From: Lentisphaeraceae bacterium
Lineage (GTDB): Bacteria > Verrucomicrobiota > Lentisphaeria > Lentisphaerales > Lentisphaeraceae
Direction of reading: 5' to 3'
NCBI GenBank assembly: GCA_021232515.1
Contig: JAJPOQ010000108.1
Location: 1-64,000, forward strand
DNA: 64,000 bases
Shown here: positions 35,441 through 44,474 of the stretch, piece after piece
Layout: every line of letters starts with the position of its first letter
How positions within the stretch are numbered: the first letter of the stretch is position 1
Notes under the pieces: model-generated
Database searches by the model: none
What the model was told of the DNA's origin: nothing
What the model saw: only the letters and a program-made list of their open reading frames with translations
Made by a program: the position numbers and the translations under genes

Positions 35441-37588
35441 CTAGTGAGAGAGCCCGTAAGAAAGTATATTTGCCGCAGTTTTTAGGGCTTCTTCAGTGGG
35501 GAGCCCATATTTGCTTTCTTTTGCGTAACTTTTCATAGATGTCGAAAAGTCGTCAGGGCTATAAATGATGGAATACTTACCATCTATTTTAACTCCGTAT
35601 AATCTACTTTCTATTTTGTAAGGTAGTGAATAGATTGAGTGAGAGCTTGGTATCTTTTCTAGTTTCGAAATGTTTGAATGAATTGCTTCGACAAGCTTTT
35701 TAAAGCTTTTATCAAATTCTTCACAAGAACAGATAGAATCAGCAAAGATGAAGCCGCCATTCTGTAGATAGTTTTTAAGGTTTTCAGTTTCTTGCTCATC
35801 TAGGTTAAAGCTTTTTCTTCCAGATATGTAAATGACTGGTTCGTTTGAGAGCTTAGTCCTATCTTTTAAATCAATAATGTTGATGCCAGTTTGAGTTTGG
35901 ATTTTCAGAGAATTCGTCATGAATGCCAAAAGATTATTCATGCTCTCGGGTTTTATATAGTCTAAGTTGTTAGGGAGTATGGCTTGAGCGAGCTGGATGC
36001 CAGTGGAAGTTTTTTCTGTAGTGCCTTTCAAGCTTTCGAACAGTTGGCTTTTATTTCTCTTTTTAAGTTTAGGCTTAGCAAGCTTTGGGATAAGTGGCTT
36101 TTCTTTGAGTGCTAATTTCGTCAGGTTTAAGAGTATCTCTTTATTTCCTACGTTTATGTTTTTTGACTCTAAGCTGAGCGAAATGTCGTTTGTAGCTAGG
36201 TATACATTTTTAGAGTCACAGGTGCCTTTTAGGACTTTTAGATCAAGACTTTTGCCTCGCAAATCAAAGTGGGATCTTCTAAAAGGGTGATCTTCAGGAA
36301 TCTCTTGAAAAGAAGTGTCTGGGTAGAGTTCTTGCAGTTCCTCTTCGATACTCTTTTGGAATCTGGTGCTGTTTAGGCAAGGCGTTATTAAAATATAGCC
36401 ATCATTATTTAAGAATTTATCGAGGTTTTGGAGTTCAGCTTTGGTCAAAGAGAATTTCTCTTTTCCGCTTATATTTAAAATCGGTGCCCTAAGGTAATTT
36501 ATAGAATCATCATTCAGTGAAACATTTTGCCACGTTAGTTCTTGTTTGATTTGGTTGCTGACGATTGATGTAAAGTGGCGCATATCTTTATGGCGGTTGT
36601 TCCAGTCTTTATTTGAACCCCATTTAAGTTTACTGACTAGGTAAGGGCTATTCCCTTTGGAGAGGAAAAGAGGTTTGAAAGCTTCAGGTAAATACTTTCC
36701 AGAAGAATTGGCTTGGTCGAGTATATGTTTTGTTCCTATCTTGAACCAATCGCTGTCACCAATAAAATTTTTATCATAAAGTATTCCTGCACGTTCCAAC
36801 GCATAAAGTGTGTAGTTATTTGCTAATATCTCATTAGGGCTATTTCTTAATCTTTCAGCTAAAAATTTAAAGCCTTTACTAATCCTCGAGTCAGTTTTGT
36901 AGATCCCACAATATTTACTTCCATTTAATAACTCTAGAGAAATCTCTTCTTCGATACCACAGATTTTCAATGAAGCTAAGGCTGCACTTGTCATACTGGT
37001 TGTTGTTGGGTTTGTAGCTTTGTAAGCCCAGCCGCCATTTTTCAGGTTTTGGTATGAGATGAAGTGTTTCTTTGAGCTTTCGTAAGTTGCCTTTGGTATC
37101 TTAACTCCTGCAGTCTCGGCAGCTTTAAGTGCTAAGAGAGCAAATTGGGTAACGGAGTTATCTCCTGTTCCGGTTCCAGTGTAATTCCAAGTTCCTGCGT
37201 GTTGAGAGTTGATGAGCCACTTCGCTGCTCTTGAAATCTTTTTGAAAAATTTCTTTGAGTTGATTTTTTGTAAAGCAAATATGGTTAAGCTTACTGAGTA
37301 AACGTCGGACTTGGGAGGATTTTGGAGTAAGTAGTTCAAGCCTTTTGCTATAGCAGGATTCTTCTCGCTAAGGCCGGCGCTGTTTAAAGCAAGAAGGTGT
37401 AAGGCTGTTGAGCCTTGATTGCGACCTTTATAGAGCCACGAACCGTTAGGCTGTTGAGCATTTAGTATGTCACTAACTAGGCTATCTATTTTCTTTTGTA
37501 TTGCATCGTTATTTAAAGTTTCAGAATTGACCTGAGCACTTGAGGTACAACAGAGAAAGAAAAAGGTGATAGCCAGTAAGCGAATCAT
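35441..37588 (-). CDS. Secreted DUF4159-type protein with alpha/alpha-barrel repeats
   Basis: The 715-residue protein has a signal peptide (cleaved near residue 19). The N-terminal half (about 25-330) has squalene-cyclase/prenyltransferase-like repeats (QQPNGSW, NGGWAYKAT and similar). The C-terminal half carries two DUF4159-like copies, one at about 350-480 with LNNDGYILITPCLNS and one at about 560-715 with LQNGGFIFADSICSCEEF. This architecture is common in Planctomycetes and relatives; its function is unknown. Its start overlaps the rbgA stop (ATGA). Confidence 0.8.
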   Translation of the reverse strand: MIRLLAITFFFLCCTSSAQVNSETLNNDAIQKKIDSLVSDILNAQQPNGSWLYKGRNQGSTALHLLALNSAGLSEKNPAIAKGLNYLLQNPPKSDVYSVSLTIFALQKINSKKFFKKISRAAKWLINSQHAGTWNYTGTGTGDNSVTQFALLALKAAETAGVKIPKATYESSKKHFISYQNLKNGGWAYKATNPTTTSMTSAALASLKICGIEEEISLELLNGSKYCGIYKTDSRISKGFKFLAERLRNSPNEILANNYTLYALERAGILYDKNFIGDSDWFKIGTKHILDQANSSGKYLPEAFKPLFLSKGNSPYLVSKLKWGSNKDWNNRHKDMRHFTSIVSNQIKQELTWQNVSLNDDSINYLRAPILNISGKEKFSLTKAELQNLDKFLNNDGYILITPCLNSTRFQKSIEEELQELYPDTSFQEIPEDHPFRRSHFDLRGKSLDLKVLKGTCDSKNVYLATNDISLSLESKNINVGNKEILLNLTKLALKEKPLIPKLAKPKLKKRNKSQLFESLKGTTEKTSTGIQLAQAILPNNLDYIKPESMNNLLAFMTNSLKIQTQTGINIIDLKDRTKLSNEPVIYISGRKSFNLDEQETENLKNYLQNGGFIFADSICSCEEFDKSFKKLVEAIHSNISKLEKIPSSHSIYSLPYKIESRLYGVKIDGKYSIIYSPDDFSTSMKSYAKESKYGLPTEEALKTAANILSYGLSH

Positions 37589-38499
37589 TTTTGCCAGAGT
37601 ATTTCTAACCCTTCAGGAAGTTCTTTATTTTCTGGGTCATCTAGGATGAGACGGCCAAGTTTACCATCGCTATAGTCTTTCAGCATGATTAAAGAAGCCT
37701 GTTCCAGATCCGGTTCACCACCAGGTTTCAAGCAACCACGAGAAATGGCGATCTGAGTAAGAAGACCATTTATGTTTGTCTCTGGAGTTTCTAAGTTGTA
37801 GTGAGCTAGTCTTGCAAGCTTGCCATTCTTCAGAAGTTGATAGAGAAGGTACTCGCAGAGGAAAGTGGTTCCGAGTAAAGACTGTTTGATTATGTGGCAA
37901 AGCCCAAGTTTTAGAACGCGCTCCTTGTCGAGAGAGCCTGGCATCATAATACCCGGCGTGTCGAGAAGCTCTATGTCGTTTGCTAGTTTGATCCACTGTT
38001 GGTGTTGCGTTACACCTGGAGTTCTACCCGTTTTTGCTCGGTTTTTACCAGCAAGAGCATTGATGAGTGATGATTTACCAACATTTGGTACACCCATTAT
38101 TAATAGGCGATAAGGTCTCAAAAGAGGTCTTGTTGCACCACGGCGCTCTCTGTCTTTTTTAATGACGGAACGAACAGTTGGTAAAATAGTGTTTAAGCCT
38201 TTTCTCTTAACTGCGTTTGTGTAAACGCAAGGCATGTCATTTTCAGTGAGATGCTTTACCCATTTTTGAGTCGTATCTGCATCTGCTAAGTCAGTTTTGT
38301 TTAAGACAAGTAGTCTGGCTTTATCGCCAAGAGTAGTTTCAAGTTCCTGATTTATTGAGGATTCTGGAATTCTTGAATCGACTAAGATAAGTGCTAGGTC
38401 GACCAGCTTTAGCTTCTCTTTGATTTGGCGAGAAGCTTTGAGCATGTGCCCAGGATACCAACTTTTTGAGTGGTAGTGTCTAAAGTCAAAAGAGATCAT
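37585..38499 (-). CDS. rbgA: Ribosome biogenesis GTPase RbgA/YlqF
   Basis: The 304-residue protein is a circularly permuted GTPase. The NKTDLAD motif (G4, about 68-74) precedes the P-loop GVPNVGKSS (about 135-143) and DTPGIMMPG (G3). The N-terminal WYPGHMLKASRQI segment is typical of RbgA, which helps assemble the 50S subunit. It overlaps the upstream unknown gene by 4 bases and the DUF4159 gene by 4, so three unrelated functions share one transcript. Confidence 0.94.
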   Translation of the reverse strand: MISFDFRHYHSKSWYPGHMLKASRQIKEKLKLVDLALILVDSRIPESSINQELETTLGDKARLLVLNKTDLADADTTQKWVKHLTENDMPCVYTNAVKRKGLNTILPTVRSVIKKDRERRGATRPLLRPYRLLIMGVPNVGKSSLINALAGKNRAKTGRTPGVTQHQQWIKLANDIELLDTPGIMMPGSLDKERVLKLGLCHIIKQSLLGTTFLCEYLLYQLLKNGKLARLAHYNLETPETNINGLLTQIAISRGCLKPGGEPDLEQASLIMLKDYSDGKLGRLILDDPENKELPEGLEILWQK

Positions 38500-39725
38500 T
38501 CAAATAATCCTGAAATAGAAGGTGGAAGTGAGCCGTCATTTTCAGTGTGAAGGTGGAGCTTTTCAGAGCATGAGTTTGTTGCCCAAGTTGCGAAGTCAAA
38601 GAGACCAATGATGTCCCAATGGGCTGTGCCATTTTCATGTTTTTTATTTACATGTGAAGCGCAGTAGCAAGGACCAGGAGTGAGATTTCTGACGATAACT
38701 CCATGTAGGCCTTCAACACCTTGCAGTTTACGGATGATTTTCTTTGCTTGGCCCATGACGGACTTTACAGACCAACAGGCTTTATCAGTTCGTATGTTGC
38801 GGATGTAGTCATATGGAGACGCGATTCTTACTTGATCTTTATTCCACATAAGCTTTTCGAAGTCTAAGACAGCATATGAGTAAAAGTTACTTTTAGGAAT
38901 TTCTTCTTTAAGGTGATTCGTGTCTAGTTCACCTTGAGCGTTGAAGCGTAGATCTATTTTCTGATGCTGTGGCAGTTTTTTATTGGCGCCATTTTCTCTC
39001 CAAGCTAGGTACCAAGAGTATCTATATGGACGACTTTCAGGAGTGAAGTCTTCGCAACAAGCGAGAGGTTCACGAATAAACTTTAGGCCACTTTCAGTTA
39101 GGATGATTTTGTAGCTACCACTTTCAGGTTCGTAGCCAAGGTTTTCTTCCCAACGCCAAATGTCAGAGCCGGTACCAACTTCCAGAACTGTTCCATTTGG
39201 TCTTTTAAATGTTACAGAGAGTGGTGGACGGTGCCAGTGACCGAGCATTATGTCTTTACCTTCAAACTTCGGTATAGTCATTTCTTTAGCTTGAGCCCCA
39301 TGGGCTTGGTGGAATGCTCCAGGGATGACGACAAATGAGCTCCACTTACCGGGTAAGTCTAAGGAGCCGACAGAGAAGTGTCTTGAGACAGTTGACTCAG
39401 GCGGAAAGTTGACGTCAGTAGTAACTTTAAGGCGCTTGTTTGAGTATCTGTAAGTTTGTTTGTAGTTGACTTGTCCTGATCCACAAGGAAGGAATCCGTC
39501 AAACTCTATGACTGAAGTACCAGCTTTATGGTAATCTTTTATTTTTCGAGGGACGCAACCAGATTCGTTGATCTCCCCTATATAACCACCGCAGTTTGCA
39601 ACTAAGAGGTCATTTTTATATTTTAAAGAAACTGGGCCGTTACTACCAGTAATAAGCGGATGAGTAGCGATCCATTTTTCGGAATCGTCGGCAATTATAA
39701 ATTCTGTATCTGTTTTATTTAGCAT
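38496..39725 (-). CDS. Hypothetical cytoplasmic protein, 409 residues
   Basis: The protein has no signal peptide or membrane helix and looks mixed alpha/beta. Visible features are a beta-rich middle (ending near GTVLEVGTGSDIWRWEENLGYEP), several Trp and Cys residues, and a C-terminal segment with GPCYCASHVNKKHENG. I do not recognise the family. It is the first gene of a run that continues with rbgA and the DUF4159 gene through 4-base overlaps. Confidence 0.6.
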   Translation of the reverse strand: MLNKTDTEFIIADDSEKWIATHPLITGSNGPVSLKYKNDLLVANCGGYIGEINESGCVPRKIKDYHKAGTSVIEFDGFLPCGSGQVNYKQTYRYSNKRLKVTTDVNFPPESTVSRHFSVGSLDLPGKWSSFVVIPGAFHQAHGAQAKEMTIPKFEGKDIMLGHWHRPPLSVTFKRPNGTVLEVGTGSDIWRWEENLGYEPESGSYKIILTESGLKFIREPLACCEDFTPESRPYRYSWYLAWRENGANKKLPQHQKIDLRFNAQGELDTNHLKEEIPKSNFYSYAVLDFEKLMWNKDQVRIASPYDYIRNIRTDKACWSVKSVMGQAKKIIRKLQGVEGLHGVIVRNLTPGPCYCASHVNKKHENGTAHWDIIGLFDFATWATNSCSEKLHLHTENDGSLPPSISGLFE

Positions 39726-39858
39726 GAAACTTTTGTTTTTTAGTACATATAGCTGTAGTGATCGTAGACAAATGATGTTGTCGAATTTAACTACTTAGGT
39801 ACTTTTAGCAAGCAACTTGTGACAATCTATTAACTTTGCAGGGAAATAAATATTTAAA

Positions 39859-40560
39859 ATGACTGAAATTTGGGACTTATGGCAAGATGATTCGCACTCT
39901 CCATATATGAATATGGCGATAGATGAAGCGTTGATGTTAACTGCTGCGGAAAGAAATAGGCCCATACTTAGGCTTTATGAGTGGCAAGAAGACTCTATTT
40001 CGATCGGTTATACGCAAAAGATTTCTCGAGTTCCAGAAGATAAAGGCTTGTTTGTTCGTCGACCTACTGGCGGCGGAATTGTTTATCATAAACACCACTT
40101 TACCTATACAGTTGTGCTCCCAAATGATCATTGGGTAGTGAAGGATACTAAGCCTGTAGAGAGTTATAATTGGTTGAATCAAGCAGTGCAGGCTTCTTTG
40201 AAATCGCTTGAGATGTCAAGCCAGTTGGCTTCTGAAGATATTCCAAAATCAGTTGATCGTGCAGGAATGGTTTGTTTTGTTACACCGACAAAGTATGACC
40301 TTCTTGGACTAGATGAGCGGAAGATTGCAGGTAGTGCGCAGCGCCGTGCTAAAGAAGGTATGTTGCACCAAGGTTCAATTGAAATGGAAGGGATTGATAT
40401 ACTTTCGGCAAAGAAGTTGCGTGAAGTTTTGCCTCAAGGTTTTGCGAAAGTGTTAAAGTGTGAATTTACGAAATTTGACTGCAATGAAGAGTTGCTGGCA
40501 TTGTCAAATAAGATTTGCCAAGAGAAGTACTCAACTATCGCATGGAATGAAAAAAGATAA
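39859..40560 (+). CDS. Lipoate/octanoate protein transferase (LplA/LipM family)
   Basis: The 233-residue enzyme has the biotin/lipoate-ligase fold. It has the RRPTGGGIVYHK motif (about 68-79) and the RKIAGSAQRRAKEGMLHQGSI motif (about 153-173). A CFVTPTKYDL segment (Cys near 138) resembles the acyl-enzyme Cys of LipM-type octanoyltransferases. It would move octanoate or lipoate onto lipoyl domains of dehydrogenases. The choice between LipM and LplA cannot be made from the sequence. The FIST gene follows 15 bases later. Confidence 0.85.
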   Translation: MTEIWDLWQDDSHSPYMNMAIDEALMLTAAERNRPILRLYEWQEDSISIGYTQKISRVPEDKGLFVRRPTGGGIVYHKHHFTYTVVLPNDHWVVKDTKPVESYNWLNQAVQASLKSLEMSSQLASEDIPKSVDRAGMVCFVTPTKYDLLGLDERKIAGSAQRRAKEGMLHQGSIEMEGIDILSAKKLREVLPQGFAKVLKCEFTKFDCNEELLALSNKICQEKYSTIAWNEKR

Positions 40561-40575
40561 GTAGATATTTTATAA

Positions 40576-41757
40576 ATGAAGTGGTCGACCGCGTTTTCAG
40601 ATAAAGAAGATTTTGAAGAGAGTGTTCGAAGTTGTATTGATCAGATCGAAAGGCAAATGACTTCAGAGCCCGATCTGATTTTTGTGTATTTTAGTCCAGG
40701 CTTTTTTCCATATGCCGAGGACTTGTCAAAAGCTTTGGAGAGAGCTTTTCCATCGGCGCAATTAGCTGGTTGTGGTGCTGGAGCCATGCTGTCAAATCAA
40801 GAGGAATTGTCTGATGACCCTTGTTTGAGTTTGATGGTTGCAGAGTTGCCTAATGTTGATGTCAGCATTCATCATATAAAAGTTTCAGATGAGCCCGGTG
40901 AAGACGTCTCCCCAAATGCTTGGAGAAAGTATACGGGAATAGCGAAGAAAAAGAATCAGTCACTTATTTTACTTGCAGACCCATACTCTGAAGGTGTTGA
41001 AAATGTATTGCGCGGTTTGGACTATGCTTACGATGCAACTATAATCGGCGGTTTTTCTTCAGGTGTTCAGTTTAAAGGAACCTCGGCGTTGATCTCAAAT
41101 GAAGATGTCTTTAATGAGGGCATGGTTATAGTTTCGCTATCAGGTGAAATAGATGTGATACCCATAGTAGCACAGGGCTGTAGAGCAATCGGTGAAGATT
41201 TCGAGATCTCAGACTGCAATGAAACTGTTTTGAAGGAATTGGATGGTCACAGTCCGATGCTTTGTTTGAAGAAATTGTCTGATGGACTTTCTGAAAGTGA
41301 TAAAGAGTTGCTGCACCAATCGCTTTTTATTGGTGTTGAAATGGATTCCTTAGACATAGGTGTTTATGAAAAGGAGTATCTGATTCGCAATATTCGAGGG
41401 ATTAATCCTGAAAATGGCGCACTTGTCGTGGGTGATTTTTTACAGAAAGGTCAGACAGTTCGTTTTCATATAAGAGACCCTGAAAGTAGTAGAGAAGAGC
41501 TGCAGTCTATCATAAATAAGATGAAGGTGAAGCTCTCAACAAGAGACTGCAAAGGGATGATGCTTTTTTCTTGTTTGGGTAGATTAGCGGATTTCTATGG
41601 GAAGCAAAGTGTTGATTCTGGAATAGTCGCTCAGGTGTCAGAGGGAGCCCCGTTAGGAGGCTTCTTTTGTAGTGGAGAGTTTGGTCAGGTAAATGGCAGT
41701 ACGTATATTCATGGTTATACTGCTTCGCTGGCTTTGTTCTATACTCCAGTTAAGTGA
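40576..41757 (+). CDS. FIST-domain sensory protein
   Basis: The 393-residue protein resembles FIST proteins, with an N-terminal FIST_N-like region (about 1-220) and a C-terminal FIST_C-like region (about 220-390). The latter includes NGALVVGDFLQKGQTVRFHIRD and the final GGFFCSGEFGQVNGSTYIHGYTASLALF. FIST domains are thought to sense small ligands such as amino acids in signalling proteins. Here the domain stands alone, with no kinase or cyclase fused. No strong ribosome site is visible. Its end overlaps the convergent gene by 8 bases. Confidence 0.82.
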   Translation: MKWSTAFSDKEDFEESVRSCIDQIERQMTSEPDLIFVYFSPGFFPYAEDLSKALERAFPSAQLAGCGAGAMLSNQEELSDDPCLSLMVAELPNVDVSIHHIKVSDEPGEDVSPNAWRKYTGIAKKKNQSLILLADPYSEGVENVLRGLDYAYDATIIGGFSSGVQFKGTSALISNEDVFNEGMVIVSLSGEIDVIPIVAQGCRAIGEDFEISDCNETVLKELDGHSPMLCLKKLSDGLSESDKELLHQSLFIGVEMDSLDIGVYEKEYLIRNIRGINPENGALVVGDFLQKGQTVRFHIRDPESSREELQSIINKMKVKLSTRDCKGMMLFSCLGRLADFYGKQSVDSGIVAQVSEGAPLGGFFCSGEFGQVNGSTYIHGYTASLALFYTPVK

Positions 41758-42211
41758 TGGAGTTGATGTCCTGGTCTGCATCTAAGAAAAGTATGATTTG
41801 TTCTTTAGGATCTTGCGAAGATTCACAGGTTTGAATGAGCCAATCAATTATGTGTTCGGCAGTTTTTGGAGTCCAGCCATAGAGCGACATTTCTTGAGTT
41901 TTGCACCACTTATCTAAAATATCATCTTTTTGTTGTTTATTTAGGTTTTTTAGTTGTTGTAGTAGTTGTGAAGATGAGTTGATGAAGACAGGGCCATCTT
42001 CATCGTTGAAGCGATGGAAAATAGTATAGTTGTCGTTGATGCAGATGTTGTAGTAGTCTTCGCCGGATAAAATGGACTCAAGTTGTGTTAGTGTCGTTGG
42101 ATCTATACCGTTGGATTCAATACAGTTAAAAGTTTTTTGTATGTCGTCCGTGTCTTTAACTTTACAGACTTTCTCGGTAGTCGATTTGAATAGATAAGAT
42201 TTCATTGACAC
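41750..42211 (-). CDS. Hypothetical protein, 153 residues
   Basis: The protein is small, soluble and mixed alpha/beta, with acidic stretches. I do not recognise a family. The start may be the GTG at 42211 or the ATG two codons later, which lie after an AGG-containing site. The gene lies just downstream of the FecR-LamG gene on the same strand. Confidence 0.5.
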   Translation of the reverse strand: MSMKSYLFKSTTEKVCKVKDTDDIQKTFNCIESNGIDPTTLTQLESILSGEDYYNICINDNYTIFHRFNDEDGPVFINSSSQLLQQLKNLNKQQKDDILDKWCKTQEMSLYGWTPKTAEHIIDWLIQTCESSQDPKEQIILFLDADQDINSIT

Positions 42212-42294
42212 ATTGAACCTGCTTTTCCCTTTACGTTAAGTATTGATTATGGGTTAGTTTTGGTCAGCTGTCAACTGGTTGAGCACAATGAAAC

Positions 42295-43851
42295 TTATTT
42301 GTTGAGGATAGGTTCGTTATTCATGAGCTTCAGTATGTCTTTTTGTGAGAGCGCACTATTGAAGACATAGATCTCGTCTAGAGCGCCATTAAAAAATCGT
42401 TTTGCCGGTCTTTTGGAAGCTTTTGTGTCCGCCGCATTTCTGGCAAACTGTACCTTTATGGCTTGGTCACTTTCGACATCTGTATATATCTTTCGGATCG
42501 ATTTTCGAGAAGCTTGTTCAAGTCTGCCGTCGACATAGATAAGAATGTGGGTTGATACATTTGCTTCAGATCCGCTATAAAGTACGATTGATATATGGTG
42601 CCATTTATTGTCCCTTAAATCTGTTGTGCCGATGATTTGACCTCTGTGGGTACCACAGCGAATTCTACCTAGAGGGCCATCTTCGGCGATGGGGTTTAGT
42701 GAGATTTGCCAAGTGCTGCCACTGTTGTTGAATGACCCCCAAGTTACTATGGCATATCCGTTTTTGTCTGTATAGCTTTTGTTGGTCTTTAACCAAAAGC
42801 TAACAGTTCTAGCTTGTGAACCACCGATGCCTTTGAAACCAGTTTCGGCATAGTTGCTATTGCCGTTGAATTGAAGTGCCTGTCCAAACTTTCCTTCGAT
42901 CCATTTTGGAAAGGTTTTGTTTTCGGATCGTAGTTGGGCTGTGAAGTTTTTATCACTTTCGTAACCATAGGATTCATGTTCTGAGCTTTTTCCTTTTCCC
43001 TCATTAAAGCGCCAAAGGATATACTTGAAGTCTTTCAGTTTTTTGGGTGGAAGGAGGGTTAAGAACTTTCCAGAGTCAGCTTCGAGTTTTGACTCTTTTA
43101 ATTCATTGTTAACACTCAGAGCTTCATTTGTTTTGAGCTCTTTGAATGTTTTAGTTTTTACACTTTTACTTTTGACTAAGCCTTTAATAACATGGATTTC
43201 TGAGGAACCGTTTTTATCTGTTGCTACAGCAAAGGTAGTTCCTAGGTCGATAGTTTGGCTTGTTTTGGTATCAATTCTAAAGCCAATAGCAGGTTTTGGG
43301 ATGTCGGCAACAATCTTACCTGATTCAAGATAAACGTGCATTGAATTGATTATCGTAAACTGCGCAGGTGCTTCAATTATGAGTTCGGCACCACTTTTGA
43401 ATTTTAATTGGCTGTAGCCTTCAAGTAGGGTGTAGCTTCCAGCAGAGAACTGTTCGTTAGTTGGTGTTTCCCACTTTGCTTCCAGCGAGCTTGTTTGAGT
43501 TGCTATTTTTTCTAGTGAACCAAAGATTGTGAATGCTAGAATAAGAACGGCAGCAGAAGCAAGGGAGTAGAATAGGAGAGTTAATTTTTTCTTTGGGTTT
43601 TGATTTTTAATTTTGGCTAAGATTTCTTTCGAAAGGTCAGGCGCATTGCCGCGTAAATTCTCTAAAGTTTCTTGATAGTTTAATTCTTCTTGAAAATGGA
43701 CAGCATTTAGTAGTCTTTCGGTTTCAGTAAGTTCAGAGAGTTTTTTGAGGAGTTGAGGATCGTTCTTGCAATCAATTAAAAGCTTTTCTGTGGCTTCGTC
43801 CGACAACTCACCATTAATGTATTGAGCTAAAAATTTATCGGTATTATTCAT
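42295..43851 (-). CDS. FecR-domain membrane protein with C-terminal LamG domain
   Basis: I start at the ATG at 43851, which overlaps the sigma factor stop (ATGA), giving 518 residues. An N-terminal cytoplasmic region resembling an anti-sigma domain (about 1-88) is followed by one membrane helix (about 92-112). A FecR beta domain (about 120-250) contains FRIDTKTSQTIDLGTTFAV. A LamG/concanavalin-like domain (about 270-515) contains FNGNSNYAETGF and GALDEIYVFNSAL. Pairing with an ECF sigma factor suggests that it regulates sigma activity in response to an extracytoplasmic ligand, perhaps a polysaccharide. Confidence 0.88.
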   Translation of the reverse strand: MNNTDKFLAQYINGELSDEATEKLLIDCKNDPQLLKKLSELTETERLLNAVHFQEELNYQETLENLRGNAPDLSKEILAKIKNQNPKKKLTLLFYSLASAAVLILAFTIFGSLEKIATQTSSLEAKWETPTNEQFSAGSYTLLEGYSQLKFKSGAELIIEAPAQFTIINSMHVYLESGKIVADIPKPAIGFRIDTKTSQTIDLGTTFAVATDKNGSSEIHVIKGLVKSKSVKTKTFKELKTNEALSVNNELKESKLEADSGKFLTLLPPKKLKDFKYILWRFNEGKGKSSEHESYGYESDKNFTAQLRSENKTFPKWIEGKFGQALQFNGNSNYAETGFKGIGGSQARTVSFWLKTNKSYTDKNGYAIVTWGSFNNSGSTWQISLNPIAEDGPLGRIRCGTHRGQIIGTTDLRDNKWHHISIVLYSGSEANVSTHILIYVDGRLEQASRKSIRKIYTDVESDQAIKVQFARNAADTKASKRPAKRFFNGALDEIYVFNSALSQKDILKLMNNEPILNK

Positions 43852-44405
43852 GGATTGCACTCTTCAGATATTTTTTGATTGATGCATTTGCGTATTTCTT
43901 CGCGGATACGATGGAGTCTCATTGTTAGTGTAGAGTGGTTCAGGTTTAATTCTTCCTTTAGAGAGGCGAGTGAGCTTTCTTTAAAATACCTTAGTGTGAT
44001 AAGCTTTGAAGATTCAGTATCGGCTTCAGTTAAGCACTGGCGTAAAAAATCAAGAGTATCGTGTTTGTGGGATTCTGAGTGTGTATTTATGTGCTGGTCG
44101 ATTAGTCCTTGTAGTTCATCTTGGCCACCTGCCGCAGTTTCTTTTTTCTTGCGCCAGTAGTTCCTGAGGATGTTTGCCGCTATGCCTCGAAGCCAAGGTG
44201 TGAAAGGCATATTTAAATCAAAAGAAGCTAGTTTTTTAAAGGCTGTGAGAAAAACCTCTTGAGTGAAGTCTTCTGCTTCATGGCGATTGTTTACGCGAAC
44301 GACGATATAGGCAAAAACTTTACCTTGGTTTTCGCGAATTAGTTTCGCAAAAGATTCAAGATCTCCGTTTGTTGCTTTTTCAATAAGTTCTTTTTCGTCG
44401 TTCAT
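43848..44405 (-). CDS. ECF-type RNA polymerase sigma factor
   Basis: The 185-residue protein has a sigma-70 region 2 (about 20-85, with EAEDFTQEVFLTAFKKL) and a region 4 helix-turn-helix (about 130-175, with SLASLKEELNLNHSTLTMRLHRIREEI). It lacks regions 1 and 3, as ECF factors do. The type matches the Planctomycete/Verrucomicrobia group often found next to FecR-LamG proteins. It is coupled to the downstream FecR gene, the likely membrane-bound regulator. Confidence 0.92.
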   Translation of the reverse strand: MNDEKELIEKATNGDLESFAKLIRENQGKVFAYIVVRVNNRHEAEDFTQEVFLTAFKKLASFDLNMPFTPWLRGIAANILRNYWRKKKETAAGGQDELQGLIDQHINTHSESHKHDTLDFLRQCLTEADTESSKLITLRYFKESSLASLKEELNLNHSTLTMRLHRIREEIRKCINQKISEECNP

Positions 44406-44474
44406 AGTCTTTACTTTTAGGCTTGGTTACATAGTAATTGTAAACAAAAAAGTAAATGACACATAGGCCGACAA

